This document shows positions 33,291 through 41,134 of a stretch of DNA of 64,000 nt, in pieces. Source of the DNA: Bacteroidota bacterium (GTDB lineage Bacteria > Bacteroidota > Bacteroidia > Flavobacteriales > Weeksellaceae); NCBI GenBank assembly GCA_023399595.1, contig JAEWOR010000041.1, forward strand, positions 1 through 64,000, in the 5' to 3' direction. The notes beneath the pieces are model-generated. The model had not been told where the DNA came from and ran no database searches. It was given only the letters and a program-made list of their open reading frames with translations. Within the stretch, counting starts at the first letter, position 1. Each line of letters opens with the position of its first letter. A program made the position numbers and the translations under genes.

Positions 33291-33638
33291 ATGAAAATTA
33301 ATTTACCTGATAAACTCTATTATTCTATAGGCGAAGTAGCTAAAGCTTTTGATGTAAACACCTCTCTTATTCGTTATTGGGAACAAGAATTCCCGATTAT
33401 AAAACCTAAAAAAAATAAAAAGGGAAACAGGTATTTTACACCAGAAGACATTAAAAACCTAAAAATTATCTACCACCTGGTAAAAGAAAAAGGTTATACT
33501 TTGGACGGAGCTAGAATTGCGTTAACCACCAACGCTAAAATTTCTGAAACCGTTTCTATTATCGATAGATTGGAGTTTGTGAAATCGGAATTAGTTAAGC
33601 TCAAAGAATCTCTGACCGACAAACCTGAAGCAGAATAA
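33291..33638 (+). CDS. MerR family transcriptional regulator
   Basis: 115 residues from ATG 33291; an upstream in-frame start at 33270 would put seven residues over the promoter and is not favoured. The winged helix-turn-helix is 'YYSIGEVAKAFDVNTSLIRYWEQEF' in pattern (key residues G-E-V-A, S-L-I-R-Y-W-E), then 'KKGNRYFTPEDIKNLKIIYHL' in pattern (R-x-Y-x-x-x-D). A short dimerisation helix follows. There are no cysteines for metal binding, and no effector domain. Flavobacteria carry one such short MerR in the core genome. It is convergent with the OmpA lipoprotein gene. Confidence 0.88.
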   Translation: MKINLPDKLYYSIGEVAKAFDVNTSLIRYWEQEFPIIKPKKNKKGNRYFTPEDIKNLKIIYHLVKEKGYTLDGARIALTTNAKISETVSIIDRLEFVKSELVKLKESLTDKPEAE

Positions 33639-33643
33639 AAAAA

Positions 33644-33671
33644 GCCAACCACAAGGTTGACTTTTTTTGTT
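33644..33671. terminator. Bidirectional hairpin terminator
   Basis: AAAGCCAACC/GGTTGACTTT stem with one G-T pair and an ACAA loop, A-run on the left and T-run on the right; between convergent MerR and OmpA genes. Confidence 0.8.
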
Positions 33672-33673
33672 CC

Positions 33674-34255
33674 TTAAATAGACTGTTGTGCAGATACTTT
33701 TATTTCTACTCTTCTGTTTTTAGCCCTTCCATCGGGATTATCACTTCCATCAGCATTGGTATTGGGAGCTATGGGATCTTCCGCACCCTTTCCCGCAGTT
33801 GAAATAGGATTTTTCAAACCTTTTTCCATCAACCAAACTTTAACAGCATCAGCTCTTTTTAACGATAAATTATTATTGTAACTGTCTGATCCTTTAGAAT
33901 CTGTATAACCAACAATCGTAACTGGGGCTTTCGTTTTTCCATTAATCTGTCCAAAAACCTTTTCTAATTCAGGTTGAGACTCTGGCTTTAGGATAGCTTT
34001 ATCAAAATCAAACAATTGATCTGCAGCAAGATTAATTTTAATATTAAGTCCACTCACTTCTTCTGTTAAACTACTTCCCTCTTCATGAATCACCTCTTGT
34101 TCTTCAGTTTGATATTCTGAGAAATTAGACTCCTCATTATTGCTAATCACTTCCTGTTGATTTTCTTCGGAATAGGCTTCTACTTTTGCTTCTTTATTTT
34201 CTTTACAGTCCATGATTGCAAAAAAAATAACGCAAAGAATACTTATTCGTCTCAT
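33674..34255 (-). CDS. OmpA-family lipoprotein
   Basis: 193 residues. The N-terminus is a signal with a candidate lipobox ending at C17 ('FFAIMDCKEN'), followed by an acidic, Glu/Gln-rich linker. Residues about 75-190 are an OmpA peptidoglycan-binding domain: 'LFDFDKAILKPESQPEL', 'VTIVGYTDSKGSDSYNNNLS', 'LKRADAVKVWLMEKG' and 'NPDGRAKNRRVEI', with the conserved Asp and Arg that bind diaminopimelate. It tethers the outer membrane to peptidoglycan. Its ATG overlaps the upstream gene's TGA (ATGA), so the pair is translationally coupled. Confidence 0.9.
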   Translation of the reverse strand: MRRISILCVIFFAIMDCKENKEAKVEAYSEENQQEVISNNEESNFSEYQTEEQEVIHEEGSSLTEEVSGLNIKINLAADQLFDFDKAILKPESQPELEKVFGQINGKTKAPVTIVGYTDSKGSDSYNNNLSLKRADAVKVWLMEKGLKNPISTAGKGAEDPIAPNTNADGSDNPDGRAKNRRVEIKVSAQQSI

Positions 34256-34791
34256 AATGTTCTGCTTATAGGAATGGCATCAAACGAACCAAAATCTGGT
34301 AAGTTCAGTGTAATGGTTTTACTCGTAGTTGGAGGCGCAGCAAATTTCAAACTGATTAAAGCTTCTGGCTTACTACTACTCGTCATTACTTGAAGTTTAT
34401 TACTTTTCGCATATTGCAATGGTGAAGCTTGATAAATTCCTTCATCATCTTTAAGAACTTCATGTTTTTTTACTTCAGAATCATCCACATAATTAATTTC
34501 CTTCACATTCATAACATTGAGAGAAGAATTCCCTGAGGTTTTCACAAGAACTTCAACATACAAAACCTTCCCAATAACTTTTGCTTTGGTTACAGAAATA
34601 GTTTCTTCATTTAGTGTTTTGGAACTTAAAGGGCTAACTTCTTCCACTTTTGTTACCCCTTCTTCTTTTGAAGTCTGCGCTTCAGTTGTTGTAACTTTTG
34701 GTATTACAGGAGATTCCTCGGTTTCCACTTTTTTAGTTTCTTTACACGAAACCAAAGCCATTGCTACAGCATAAATTAATACCTTTTTCAT
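34252..34791 (-). CDS. Uncharacterised lipoprotein coupled to the OmpA lipoprotein
   Basis: 179 residues from ATG 34791; the longer frame to 34857 has no sense as it precedes a perfect signal peptide. Lipobox: 'MALVSCKE', C16. After a Thr/Glu-rich linker, a beta-sandwich-like domain (about 65-175) with 'VIGKVLYVEVLVKTSG' and 'EALISLKFAAPP' follows. No family recognised. The signal and the start of the mature protein (SCKETKK here, DCKENKE in its neighbour) look alike in the two coupled genes, which suggests that they work together in the outer membrane. Confidence 0.7.
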   Translation of the reverse strand: MKKVLIYAVAMALVSCKETKKVETEESPVIPKVTTTEAQTSKEEGVTKVEEVSPLSSKTLNEETISVTKAKVIGKVLYVEVLVKTSGNSSLNVMNVKEINYVDDSEVKKHEVLKDDEGIYQASPLQYAKSNKLQVMTSSSKPEALISLKFAAPPTTSKTITLNLPDFGSFDAIPISRTL

Positions 34792-34857
34792 AATAATATT
34801 TTTAGTGTTCTTTTTAAAATAATTATTCTTATCTAAAAACTTTATTTTCAACATCAA

Positions 34858-35190
34858 TAAAAGTCATTAAGAAATAAATACCTTCTTTAATGAAACGATA
34901 AAGAAGAAAAAACATTGTTAAAAACAGACAAAACTTCCTAAAAAATCTAAATTAACATTTCTCAACCTAATTTTCATAGTCTATAAATCCATTTTTTTAA
35001 CATTAATATTTTTTTTTAACATCCATCCACAAAAGCAAAATACTGTAATTTAAGTTATTATTTTTCATTTACCAATAGTATTTATTTTTACAAAATACAT
35101 TATAAAAGCAAAATAAATCCAAAATTTTAACATTTTTCATGATTATTTTTAATAGTAAATAATTATATTCGTTATTGAAACACAGAAATT
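34858..35190. other. AT-rich divergent promoter region
   Basis: 333 bases between the divergent lipoprotein pair and the helix-hairpin-helix gene. Very A+T rich with runs of A and T; no ORF, hairpin terminator or exact TAnnTTTG match. It must contain promoters for both sides. Confidence 0.5.
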
Positions 35191-36492
35191 ATGAAAAATA
35201 AACTTTCTTTCCAGATGAGGAAGAGACAAACCTTTGCTTTAATAGTTGCAGGTTTGTTTTTAATAACCTTTCAAATAGTATTCAATTTATACGAGAATAA
35301 CATTTCTACAAGGTCAGAATTTGACAAAAATCTCAGGTTTTCTTCGCTTCAAAATCCTAGTATTGTTCATTCTAATTTCAATCCAAATGAGTTAAATAAT
35401 GAAGAATGGCAAAAATTAGGCTTTAGCGAAGCTCAAACACAAACAATTTTAAAATATAAAGAAGTGGTAGGTGGAAAATTCATTTCAAAAGAACAACTTA
35501 AAAAATGCTATGCAATTTCCGAAACAAAGTTTAAAGAGTTAGAAGATTTCATCCTGCTAGAAGACTACGCGAAAGAAAATACTTTTCAGAAAAAAAGTTC
35601 ATCAAAAAAAATAAATATTTCAGGTAAATTCAATCCAGATCTATTATCTCAGAACGATTGGGTAAGAATGGGATTTTCCGAAAAACAGGCAAGTGCTATT
35701 TTGAAATATAAAAATTATTTAGGTGGAAGTTTTGTGAGTAAAGAAAAACTTAAAGACTGTTTTATGATTAGTGATGAGCAATTTCGACAAATGTCGCCTC
35801 ACCTCATTCTTCCAGAAAAAACACCTGTTCATTTCAGTAAAACTCCCCAAAATAATTTTCAAAAATTTGATCCCAATACTATTGATATGTCTGGTTGGAA
35901 ATTATTAGGATTTAGCAACAAGCAAGCTCAAGCCATTATAAACTACCGTGATAAAAATTTGAAAGGAAGTTTTAAAACATTAGAAGACATTAAGAAATGC
36001 TATATTATTTCCGAAGAAAAATTTAAAGACCTACAACCCTATATCTTCTTCAATCCAAGCCATTTTAAAAACGACTCCAATAACATTATCAATACACACC
36101 AACAAACAGATTTTGCAAATATTGACCTCAATAAAATCACTTTTAAACAACTTGTAGAGTTTGGTTTCACAGAAAAAGCTGCAGGAAGTTTTATTGGTTT
36201 TAGGAATAAACTAGGAGGTTTTGCTAACACCAATCAAATGTTAGACACTTATAATATTGACAAAGATTTAATGCAAAAACTAATTAATACGGCAAAATTC
36301 AACTCAGAAAATATCACGAAATACTCATTAATGGAAGCTCCTGAAGAATGGTTAAAATCTCATCCCTATTTTAAATATTCTGCTGATAAAATAATTTTTC
36401 ACAGAGCTAGTCTAAAAAATGATGCTGACATTTTGAAAGCCTTAAAATCAAAACCTGAATACGAAACAAAAATGCGTTGGTATTTGAAATAG
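35191..36492 (+). CDS. Membrane-anchored protein with four helix-hairpin-helix repeats (ComEA-like)
   Basis: 433 residues. One membrane helix near the N-terminus (about 15-33), then four copies of a helix-hairpin-helix unit of about 65 residues: 'FNPNELNNEEWQKLGFSEAQ', 'FNPDLLSQNDWVRMGFSEKQ', 'FDPNTIDMSGWKLLGFSNKQ' and 'IDLNKITFKQLVEFGFTEKA'. Each is followed by 'ILKYK..lGG.F.skE.LK.CY.IS' or its equivalent. This is the ComEA/T2SS-K-type (HhH) fold, which binds DNA in competence proteins. A terminal domain of about 50 residues follows ('WLKSHPYFKYSADKIIFHR'). It is most likely periplasmic, and DNA uptake is possible; the repeat number is larger than in ComEA. Confidence 0.85.
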   Translation: MKNKLSFQMRKRQTFALIVAGLFLITFQIVFNLYENNISTRSEFDKNLRFSSLQNPSIVHSNFNPNELNNEEWQKLGFSEAQTQTILKYKEVVGGKFISKEQLKKCYAISETKFKELEDFILLEDYAKENTFQKKSSSKKINISGKFNPDLLSQNDWVRMGFSEKQASAILKYKNYLGGSFVSKEKLKDCFMISDEQFRQMSPHLILPEKTPVHFSKTPQNNFQKFDPNTIDMSGWKLLGFSNKQAQAIINYRDKNLKGSFKTLEDIKKCYIISEEKFKDLQPYIFFNPSHFKNDSNNIINTHQQTDFANIDLNKITFKQLVEFGFTEKAAGSFIGFRNKLGGFANTNQMLDTYNIDKDLMQKLINTAKFNSENITKYSLMEAPEEWLKSHPYFKYSADKIIFHRASLKNDADILKALKSKPEYETKMRWYLK

Positions 36493-36507
36493 ATGTTAAT
36501 AATAAAC

Positions 36508-36532
36508 AATGAGTAATGAGTAATGAGTAATT
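36508..36532. repeat. Heptamer repeat (ATGAGTA)
   Basis: AATGAGTAATGAGTAATGAGTAAT: three consecutive ATGAGTA units after the helix-hairpin-helix gene. A related AGTAATGAGTAA also occurs at about 18186. Confidence 0.85.
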
Positions 36533-36551
36533 TAATAATAAGTTATAAAAT

Positions 36552-36606
36552 TCCTCCAACCTCTCACATCGAATCTCGCATTACAAAACCCAAAACTCGA
36601 ATCTCA
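36552..36606. repeat. Degenerate seven-base-periodic tract
   Basis: CATCGAA-TCTCGCA-TTACAAA-ACCCAAA-ACTCGAA-TCTCAAA: imperfect heptamers in phase, close to the rluF stop codon. Confidence 0.5.
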
Positions 36607-36614
36607 AACTATTA

Positions 36615-37343
36615 TCAATCAAAAGTTTTTGAAGAATCTTGAACCAATTTTTTGAGTTCAGAAAGCTCTTCATCGGTAAGATCACGCCATTTTCCCACGG
36701 GTAAATCTAGTTTAATATTCAAAACACGAATTCTTTTGAGTTTTTTAACCTCAAAGCCTAGATATTCGCACATTCTTCGGATTTGACGATTCAAACCTTG
36801 TGTTAAAATAATTCTGAAAGTCATGGTATCTATTTTCTCCACTTCACATTTTTTGGTGACAGTATCTAAAATAGGAACTCCATTTCTCATTTTTTGTAAA
36901 AAAGTTGGTGTAATGGGCTTGTCAACACGAACGATATATTCTTTACCATGATTGTTTCGAGAGCGGAGGATTTTATTCACAATATCACCATCCGAAGTCA
37001 ATAAAATAAGTCCTTCACTCGGCTTATCTAATCTACCAATAGGGAAAATTCTTTTAGGATGCTTAATATAATCTACAATATTGTTTTTTTCCCTTTGAGT
37101 ATCTGTGGTGCAAACAATCCCAACTGGTTTATTGAAGGCAATATAAATATGTTTTTCCTCTTCCGAATTCTTTTTAATAGATTTGCCATCCACTAAAATT
37201 TCGTCATCATCAGAAACTTTTGTACCCATTTCTGGAACCTTTCCATTAATAGTAATTCTACCCTCCTCCAACAACTTATCCGCTGCTCTTCTAGAGCAGT
37301 AACCAACTTCTGAAAGATATTTATTGATTCTTATTTTTTCCAC
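36615..37343 (-). CDS. rluF: 23S rRNA pseudouridine synthase, RluF-like
   Basis: 242 residues. An S4 RNA-binding domain comes first ('RINKYLSEVGYCSRRAADKL'), followed by the RsuA-family catalytic domain with aspartate in 'IGRLDKPSEGLILLT'. 'GVPILDTVTKKCEVEK' and 'LTQGLNRQIRRMCEYLGF' fit RluF (U2604 of 23S rRNA) better than RluB or RsuA. It starts with GTG at 37343; TAATTTTG ends 4 bases upstream of that codon. It lies 33 bases downstream of truB in the same direction. Confidence 0.85.
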   Translation of the reverse strand: MEKIRINKYLSEVGYCSRRAADKLLEEGRITINGKVPEMGTKVSDDDEILVDGKSIKKNSEEEKHIYIAFNKPVGIVCTTDTQREKNNIVDYIKHPKRIFPIGRLDKPSEGLILLTSDGDIVNKILRSRNNHGKEYIVRVDKPITPTFLQKMRNGVPILDTVTKKCEVEKIDTMTFRIILTQGLNRQIRRMCEYLGFEVKKLKRIRVLNIKLDLPVGKWRDLTDEELSELKKLVQDSSKTFD

Positions 37344-37347
37344 GATG

Positions 37348-37355
37348 CAAAATTA
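37348..37355 (-). promoter_or_regulatory. TAnnTTTG box 4 bases before the rluF GTG start
   Basis: Minus strand TAATTTTG-CATC-GTG, inside the 33-base truB-rluF gap. It would allow rluF expression independent of truB, from a leaderless message. Confidence 0.45.
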
Positions 37356-37376
37356 CATTTTCAAAAACAAAGATGA

Positions 37377-38078
37377 CTATGATTCGTGAACAAACCTAAA
37401 ATCATTATTTAAATAATCTGAAGTGGCATTTTCTACTGAATACTCCCCTATTTTTGTTCTTCTCAACTGAGTAAGATAGGCTCCCACTCTCAATTTTTGA
37501 CCGATATCATGTGCCAAACTACGGATATAAGTTCCTTTACTACAACCAACTGTAAAACTCACAAAAGGTAAATTAATTTCGATATCTTTAAGATAATGAA
37601 TAGTAGTTTTTCTGGATTTCATTTCAACTTCCTCTCCCGCTCTAGCTAAATTATAAGCGCGTTCACCATCAATTTTAATCGCTGAGAAAATAGGTGGCTT
37701 TTGATCTATTTCTCCTATAAAACTCTCTAATACTTCATTAATATGCTCTTGCGTAATTTCTGAATAATCCTGATGGTGAATTTCTGGTTTCTCGGTATCG
37801 TAAGATTCGGTTTGGACTCCAATTTTCACTTCCGTCCAATATTCTTTGGGAGCATCCTGAATTTCAGGAATTTTCTTGGTGAATTTCCCACAACAAACGA
37901 TTAAAAGACCTGTTGCACGAGGATCAAGCGTTCCTGCATGTCCAATTTTAAATTTTTTAGGAAGATTAAACTCTCTTTTAAGTTTGTACTTGAGTTTATT
38001 CACCGCTTGAAAGGAAGTCCAATCCAAGGGTTTATCTAATAGGAAAACATATCCTGAAAGTAATTCTTCAGCAGTCAC
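37377..38078 (-). CDS. truB: tRNA pseudouridine-55 synthase
   Basis: 233 residues. The catalytic Asp is in 'GHAGTLDPRATGLLIVC'; other motifs are 'LLDKPLDWTSFQAVNKLK', 'QKPPIFSAIKIDGERAYNLAR' in pattern (PP-x-SA-x-K-x-x-G-x-x-A-Y-x-x-A-R) and 'CSKGTYIRSLAHDIG'. It makes pseudouridine 55 in the T arm of tRNAs. The start is GTG at 38078; no ATG precedes 'LSGYVFLLDKP'. The C-terminal PUA domain of enterobacterial TruB is absent, as is usual in this phylum. It forms part of the conserved ftsX-DUF3098-uppP-truB cluster. Confidence 0.95.
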   Translation of the reverse strand: MTAEELLSGYVFLLDKPLDWTSFQAVNKLKYKLKREFNLPKKFKIGHAGTLDPRATGLLIVCCGKFTKKIPEIQDAPKEYWTEVKIGVQTESYDTEKPEIHHQDYSEITQEHINEVLESFIGEIDQKPPIFSAIKIDGERAYNLARAGEEVEMKSRKTTIHYLKDIEINLPFVSFTVGCSKGTYIRSLAHDIGQKLRVGAYLTQLRRTKIGEYSVENATSDYLNNDFRFVHES

Positions 38079-38172
38079 AAATTAAATTTTAGAGAATATA
38101 TTAAGAAATAAAAAATTTTGAAATTAGAGATTCATTATTTAAGCCTCATTACTGAACTCATAATTAAAAGCT

Positions 38173-38991
38173 CTATTTAAACCAATAAAAATAAATAAGT
38201 AAAGCAACACCAACAAATATTCTGTACCAACCCCAAGGTTTAAAACCATATTTGTTCAACAAACCTATAAAAGATTTTATGGCGATAAGTGCAACAATAA
38301 ATGCTACAATATTTCCCACAAAAAATGCTGTAATATGTTCTTGAGAAGAGAGGATCATTTCATAACCCTTCATTGGATTTGGGGTTTCTTTACCCCAAGT
38401 TTTCACAAAAATTGAATAAAAGGTTACCGCTAACATGGTAGGAACGGCTAAGAAGAAAGAAAATTCAGCTGCCGCTTTTCTAGAAAGCCCTTGCGTCATC
38501 CCTCCAATAATAGAAGCCGCACTTCTACTGGTTCCAGGCATCATCGCTAAACACTGCCAGAAACCTATTGTTAAAGCTTTTTTCATGGTGATTTCCTTTT
38601 CGTCATCAATAACTGGATTTTTAAACCATTTATCAGCGAAAAGTAGAAATACACCACCAATCACTAATACCGAAGAAATAGCAATTTGGTTACCTAAAAC
38701 AGCTTCAATTCTATCATCCAAAAGATAACCAAGCAACAAAGCTGGAAGCACTGCTACAGCTAATTTTATATAGAATTGTAAATTTTTAAAATCAAAAAAT
38801 TTCTTCCAATAAGCTACCACTACAGATAAAATAGCACCAAACTGAATAGATACTTGAAACATTTTTAAAAACTCATCTTCGGGAAGCCCCATTAAATTGG
38901 CTGCAAATCCCATGTGAGCAGTTGAAGAAATAGGCAAATACTCCGTTAAGCCCTCTATGATAGCAATAACAATTGCTTTTATAAGATCCAT
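38173..38991 (-). CDS. uppP: Undecaprenyl-diphosphatase
   Basis: 272 residues with about eight membrane helices. The two BacA/UppP active-site motifs are intact: 'IEGLTEYLPISSTAHMG' and 'MMPGTSRSAASIIGGM', the second including the catalytic arginine and serine. It recycles the undecaprenyl carrier lipid for peptidoglycan and O-antigen synthesis; overexpression gives bacitracin resistance. It follows the DUF3098 gene by 16 bases and belongs to the same operon as ftsX. Confidence 0.95.
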   Translation of the reverse strand: MDLIKAIVIAIIEGLTEYLPISSTAHMGFAANLMGLPEDEFLKMFQVSIQFGAILSVVVAYWKKFFDFKNLQFYIKLAVAVLPALLLGYLLDDRIEAVLGNQIAISSVLVIGGVFLLFADKWFKNPVIDDEKEITMKKALTIGFWQCLAMMPGTSRSAASIIGGMTQGLSRKAAAEFSFFLAVPTMLAVTFYSIFVKTWGKETPNPMKGYEMILSSQEHITAFFVGNIVAFIVALIAIKSFIGLLNKYGFKPWGWYRIFVGVALLIYFYWFK

Positions 38992-39007
38992 TAAAATATA
39001 TTATTGA

Positions 39008-39310
39008 TTAATCTTTTTTACGCAAAAGAATAGCGTAAACTTCAATAGCAAAACCTATTACTACTAATAATGGTGCAATTCTAATTCTTCGTACAGAGAA
39101 AATGTCATCATTCCATTGGTTAGGATCAAATTTTCCGTCAATAGTATTGGCATCTGGTCCCATCATTAATAAGAATCCAACAACAATACATGCTATACCA
39201 ATAAGCATCCATTTATAATTTTGTTTCCCAAAATAAAATGCATTTTCTTTTGAGGTTTCCGTTTCTCTTCCAAATGAAGACGCCGAAAATTGATTTGTTT
39301 TTTTACTCAT
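39008..39310 (-). CDS. DUF3098 family small membrane protein
   Basis: 100 residues with two membrane helices (about 33-49 and 79-96). 'NYKWMLIGIACIVVGFLLMMG' in pattern and the 'IRIAPLLVVIGFAIEVYAILL' helix are the DUF3098 signature in Bacteroidota. The family always lies between ftsX and uppP, which points to a role in division or envelope synthesis; the function is unknown. It starts 9 bases after the ftsX stop. Confidence 0.88.
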   Translation of the reverse strand: MSKKTNQFSASSFGRETETSKENAFYFGKQNYKWMLIGIACIVVGFLLMMGPDANTIDGKFDPNQWNDDIFSVRRIRIAPLLVVIGFAIEVYAILLRKKD

Positions 39311-39319
39311 GGCTAAGAA

Positions 39320-40219
39320 TTAAGAATAATATAAATCGTCAACACTAGATTTTAAGAACCTCCAAGTAGCAATAATAGTACTTAAAACAGTAATTAAAAT
39401 CCCTATACCAAATATCAGAATAATTAACCAAATATAATTTTGATCTTCTTGTAAGAAATTAGCTCCAATTTGTTGTGTAAAATAAAACCAAACACCTAAC
39501 AACATTAAAATTCCAATTACAGAACCAATTACACCTAAAATAATAGCTTCCTGAACAAAAGGCTTCAAAATAAAACTGCGTTTTGCACCCACAAGCTGCA
39601 TGGTTTTGATAATAAATCTTTTAGAGAAAATTTTAAGCCTAATTGAATTGTTAATAAGTACAATTGCTAATACTAAAAACAACAATGAGAAACCTAAAAT
39701 CCATTTTAAAATTCGGTTCAAGTTATTGTAAACATCCACCATTAAAGAGCTGTCGTTTTTCACCTCAACTACTCCTGGAACGGTTTCAATAGCCTTTATA
39801 GCTTCATCAATTTTTGCAGGGTCTACATATTCAGGTTTCAAAGCAATTTCTACCGAAGAAGGGAAAATATTTTCTTCAAAAAGAGCATCACTATCTATCC
39901 CCATGCTTTTTTTAGCCTCTTTAGCCGCCATTTCTCTAGTGATATAGGTAACTTTTTTTACTGGTGCTAATGTTTGAATTTTCTTTATGGCTTCTTGCTC
40001 CAATTTTACAATCTTCAACGAGTCTTTTGCATCATAATTCTCATCAAAATAAGCATTTACAACTAATTGCTCTTTAATATAATCAGAATATTTCTGGGCA
40101 TTAATAAGAATCATCCCCATTAATCCTAACAAGAACAACACCAAGGCAATACTTATAATAACGGTAATATTACTGGATCTAAGTCTTTTTTTATTGAAAT
40201 CCTCTGCAGATTTAGCCAT
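39320..40219 (-). CDS. ftsX: Cell division permease FtsX
   Basis: 299 residues with the FtsX layout: one N-terminal helix (about 18-40), a periplasmic domain of about 130 residues (with 'VKKVTYITREMAAKEAKK' and 'FPSSVEIALKPEYVDPAKI'), then three C-terminal helices ('LLFLVLAIVLINNSIRLKI', 'LGVIGSVIGILMLLGVWFY', 'IWLIILIFGIGILITVLST'). FtsX acts with the ATPase FtsE to activate peptidoglycan hydrolases at the septum. The ftsE gene is not adjacent, as is common in this phylum. First gene of the cluster with DUF3098, uppP and truB; divergent from rsmA. Confidence 0.93.
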   Translation of the reverse strand: MAKSAEDFNKKRLRSSNITVIISIALVLFLLGLMGMILINAQKYSDYIKEQLVVNAYFDENYDAKDSLKIVKLEQEAIKKIQTLAPVKKVTYITREMAAKEAKKSMGIDSDALFEENIFPSSVEIALKPEYVDPAKIDEAIKAIETVPGVVEVKNDSSLMVDVYNNLNRILKWILGFSLLFLVLAIVLINNSIRLKIFSKRFIIKTMQLVGAKRSFILKPFVQEAIILGVIGSVIGILMLLGVWFYFTQQIGANFLQEDQNYIWLIILIFGIGILITVLSTIIATWRFLKSSVDDLYYS

Positions 40220-40310
40220 AAATATTAAATTTTTCCGCTAAAATAGAAAAAAACTTCCGAAATTTGGGACGAATTAGAGAAAATCATTGTTAATAAAATC
40301 ATAAAAAACC

Positions 40311-41084
40311 TTGACTGTAAAAGCAAAAAAACATTTAGGACAACATTTTTTGAAAGATGAAAATATCGCTAGAAAAATTGTAGAAGGACTTTCTTTTCAT
40401 GGATATGAGAATATTCTTGAAGTAGGTCCAGGAATGGGAGTTCTTACCAAATATTTAATAGAGAAAGAACAACATATTTATCTTGCAGAAATTGACCAAG
40501 AATCTATTGAATATTTAAAAAATAATTATCCAAATCAGATTAACGAGAAAACATTTGTTGGTGATTTTTTAAAACAAGATTTTAGTCTTTTCAATCAACA
40601 GCAAGTTGCCATCATTGGGAATTTCCCTTATAATATTTCCTCCCAAATCCTTTTTCAAATTATCGATAATTATCATATTATCCCTGAAATGGTGGGAATG
40701 TTCCAAAAGGAAGTTGCAGAAAGGACTGCAGCAAAACCTAGAACTAAAGATTACGGAATCCTTACTGTAATGGTTCAGGCTTATTACGACGTGGAGTATT
40801 TGTTTACGGTTCATGAGAATGTTTTCAACCCACCACCAAAAGTAAAATCTGGAGTGATAAAAATGTCCAGAAATCCAAAATCCGGCTTGGAGGGTAATGA
40901 AGTTTTATTTAAACAAATTGTAAAAACGGGGTTCAATCAAAGGAGAAAAAAACTTTCCAATGCTTTAAAACCACTCAATATTCCTGAAGGATTAAAAGAA
41001 CATCCTTTTTTCGACAAAAGAGCTGAAGAATTAAGTGTGGAAGATTTTATAGCCTTCACCATTCTTTGGAAAGAAAGTTTATAA
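40311..41084 (+). CDS. rsmA: 16S rRNA dimethyladenosine transferase
   Basis: 257 residues. It has 'KKHLGQHFLKDENIARKIV', the SAM motif 'ILEVGPGMGVLTKYLI', 'LAEIDQESIEYL', 'VGDFLKQDF', and the catalytic 'IGNFPYNISSQIL' (N-x-P-Y). It dimethylates two adenines in helix 45 of 16S rRNA; loss gives kasugamycin resistance. The start is TTG at 40311: the conserved N-terminus begins directly after it ('TVKAKKHLGQHF') and no ATG lies upstream in frame. Confidence 0.96.
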   Translation: MTVKAKKHLGQHFLKDENIARKIVEGLSFHGYENILEVGPGMGVLTKYLIEKEQHIYLAEIDQESIEYLKNNYPNQINEKTFVGDFLKQDFSLFNQQQVAIIGNFPYNISSQILFQIIDNYHIIPEMVGMFQKEVAERTAAKPRTKDYGILTVMVQAYYDVEYLFTVHENVFNPPPKVKSGVIKMSRNPKSGLEGNEVLFKQIVKTGFNQRRKKLSNALKPLNIPEGLKEHPFFDKRAEELSVEDFIAFTILWKESL

Positions 41085-41087
41085 ATA

Positions 41088-41121
41088 AAAAAAACTTCAG
41101 TTTTCACTGAAGTTTTTTTAT
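41088..41121. terminator. Bidirectional hairpin terminator
   Basis: ACTTCAGT/ACTGAAGT stem (41094-41101 with 41106-41113) with A-run before and T-run after; between convergent rsmA and the 788-residue T9SS cargo gene. Confidence 0.85.
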
Positions 41122-41134
41122 TGTTAAGGTTAAG

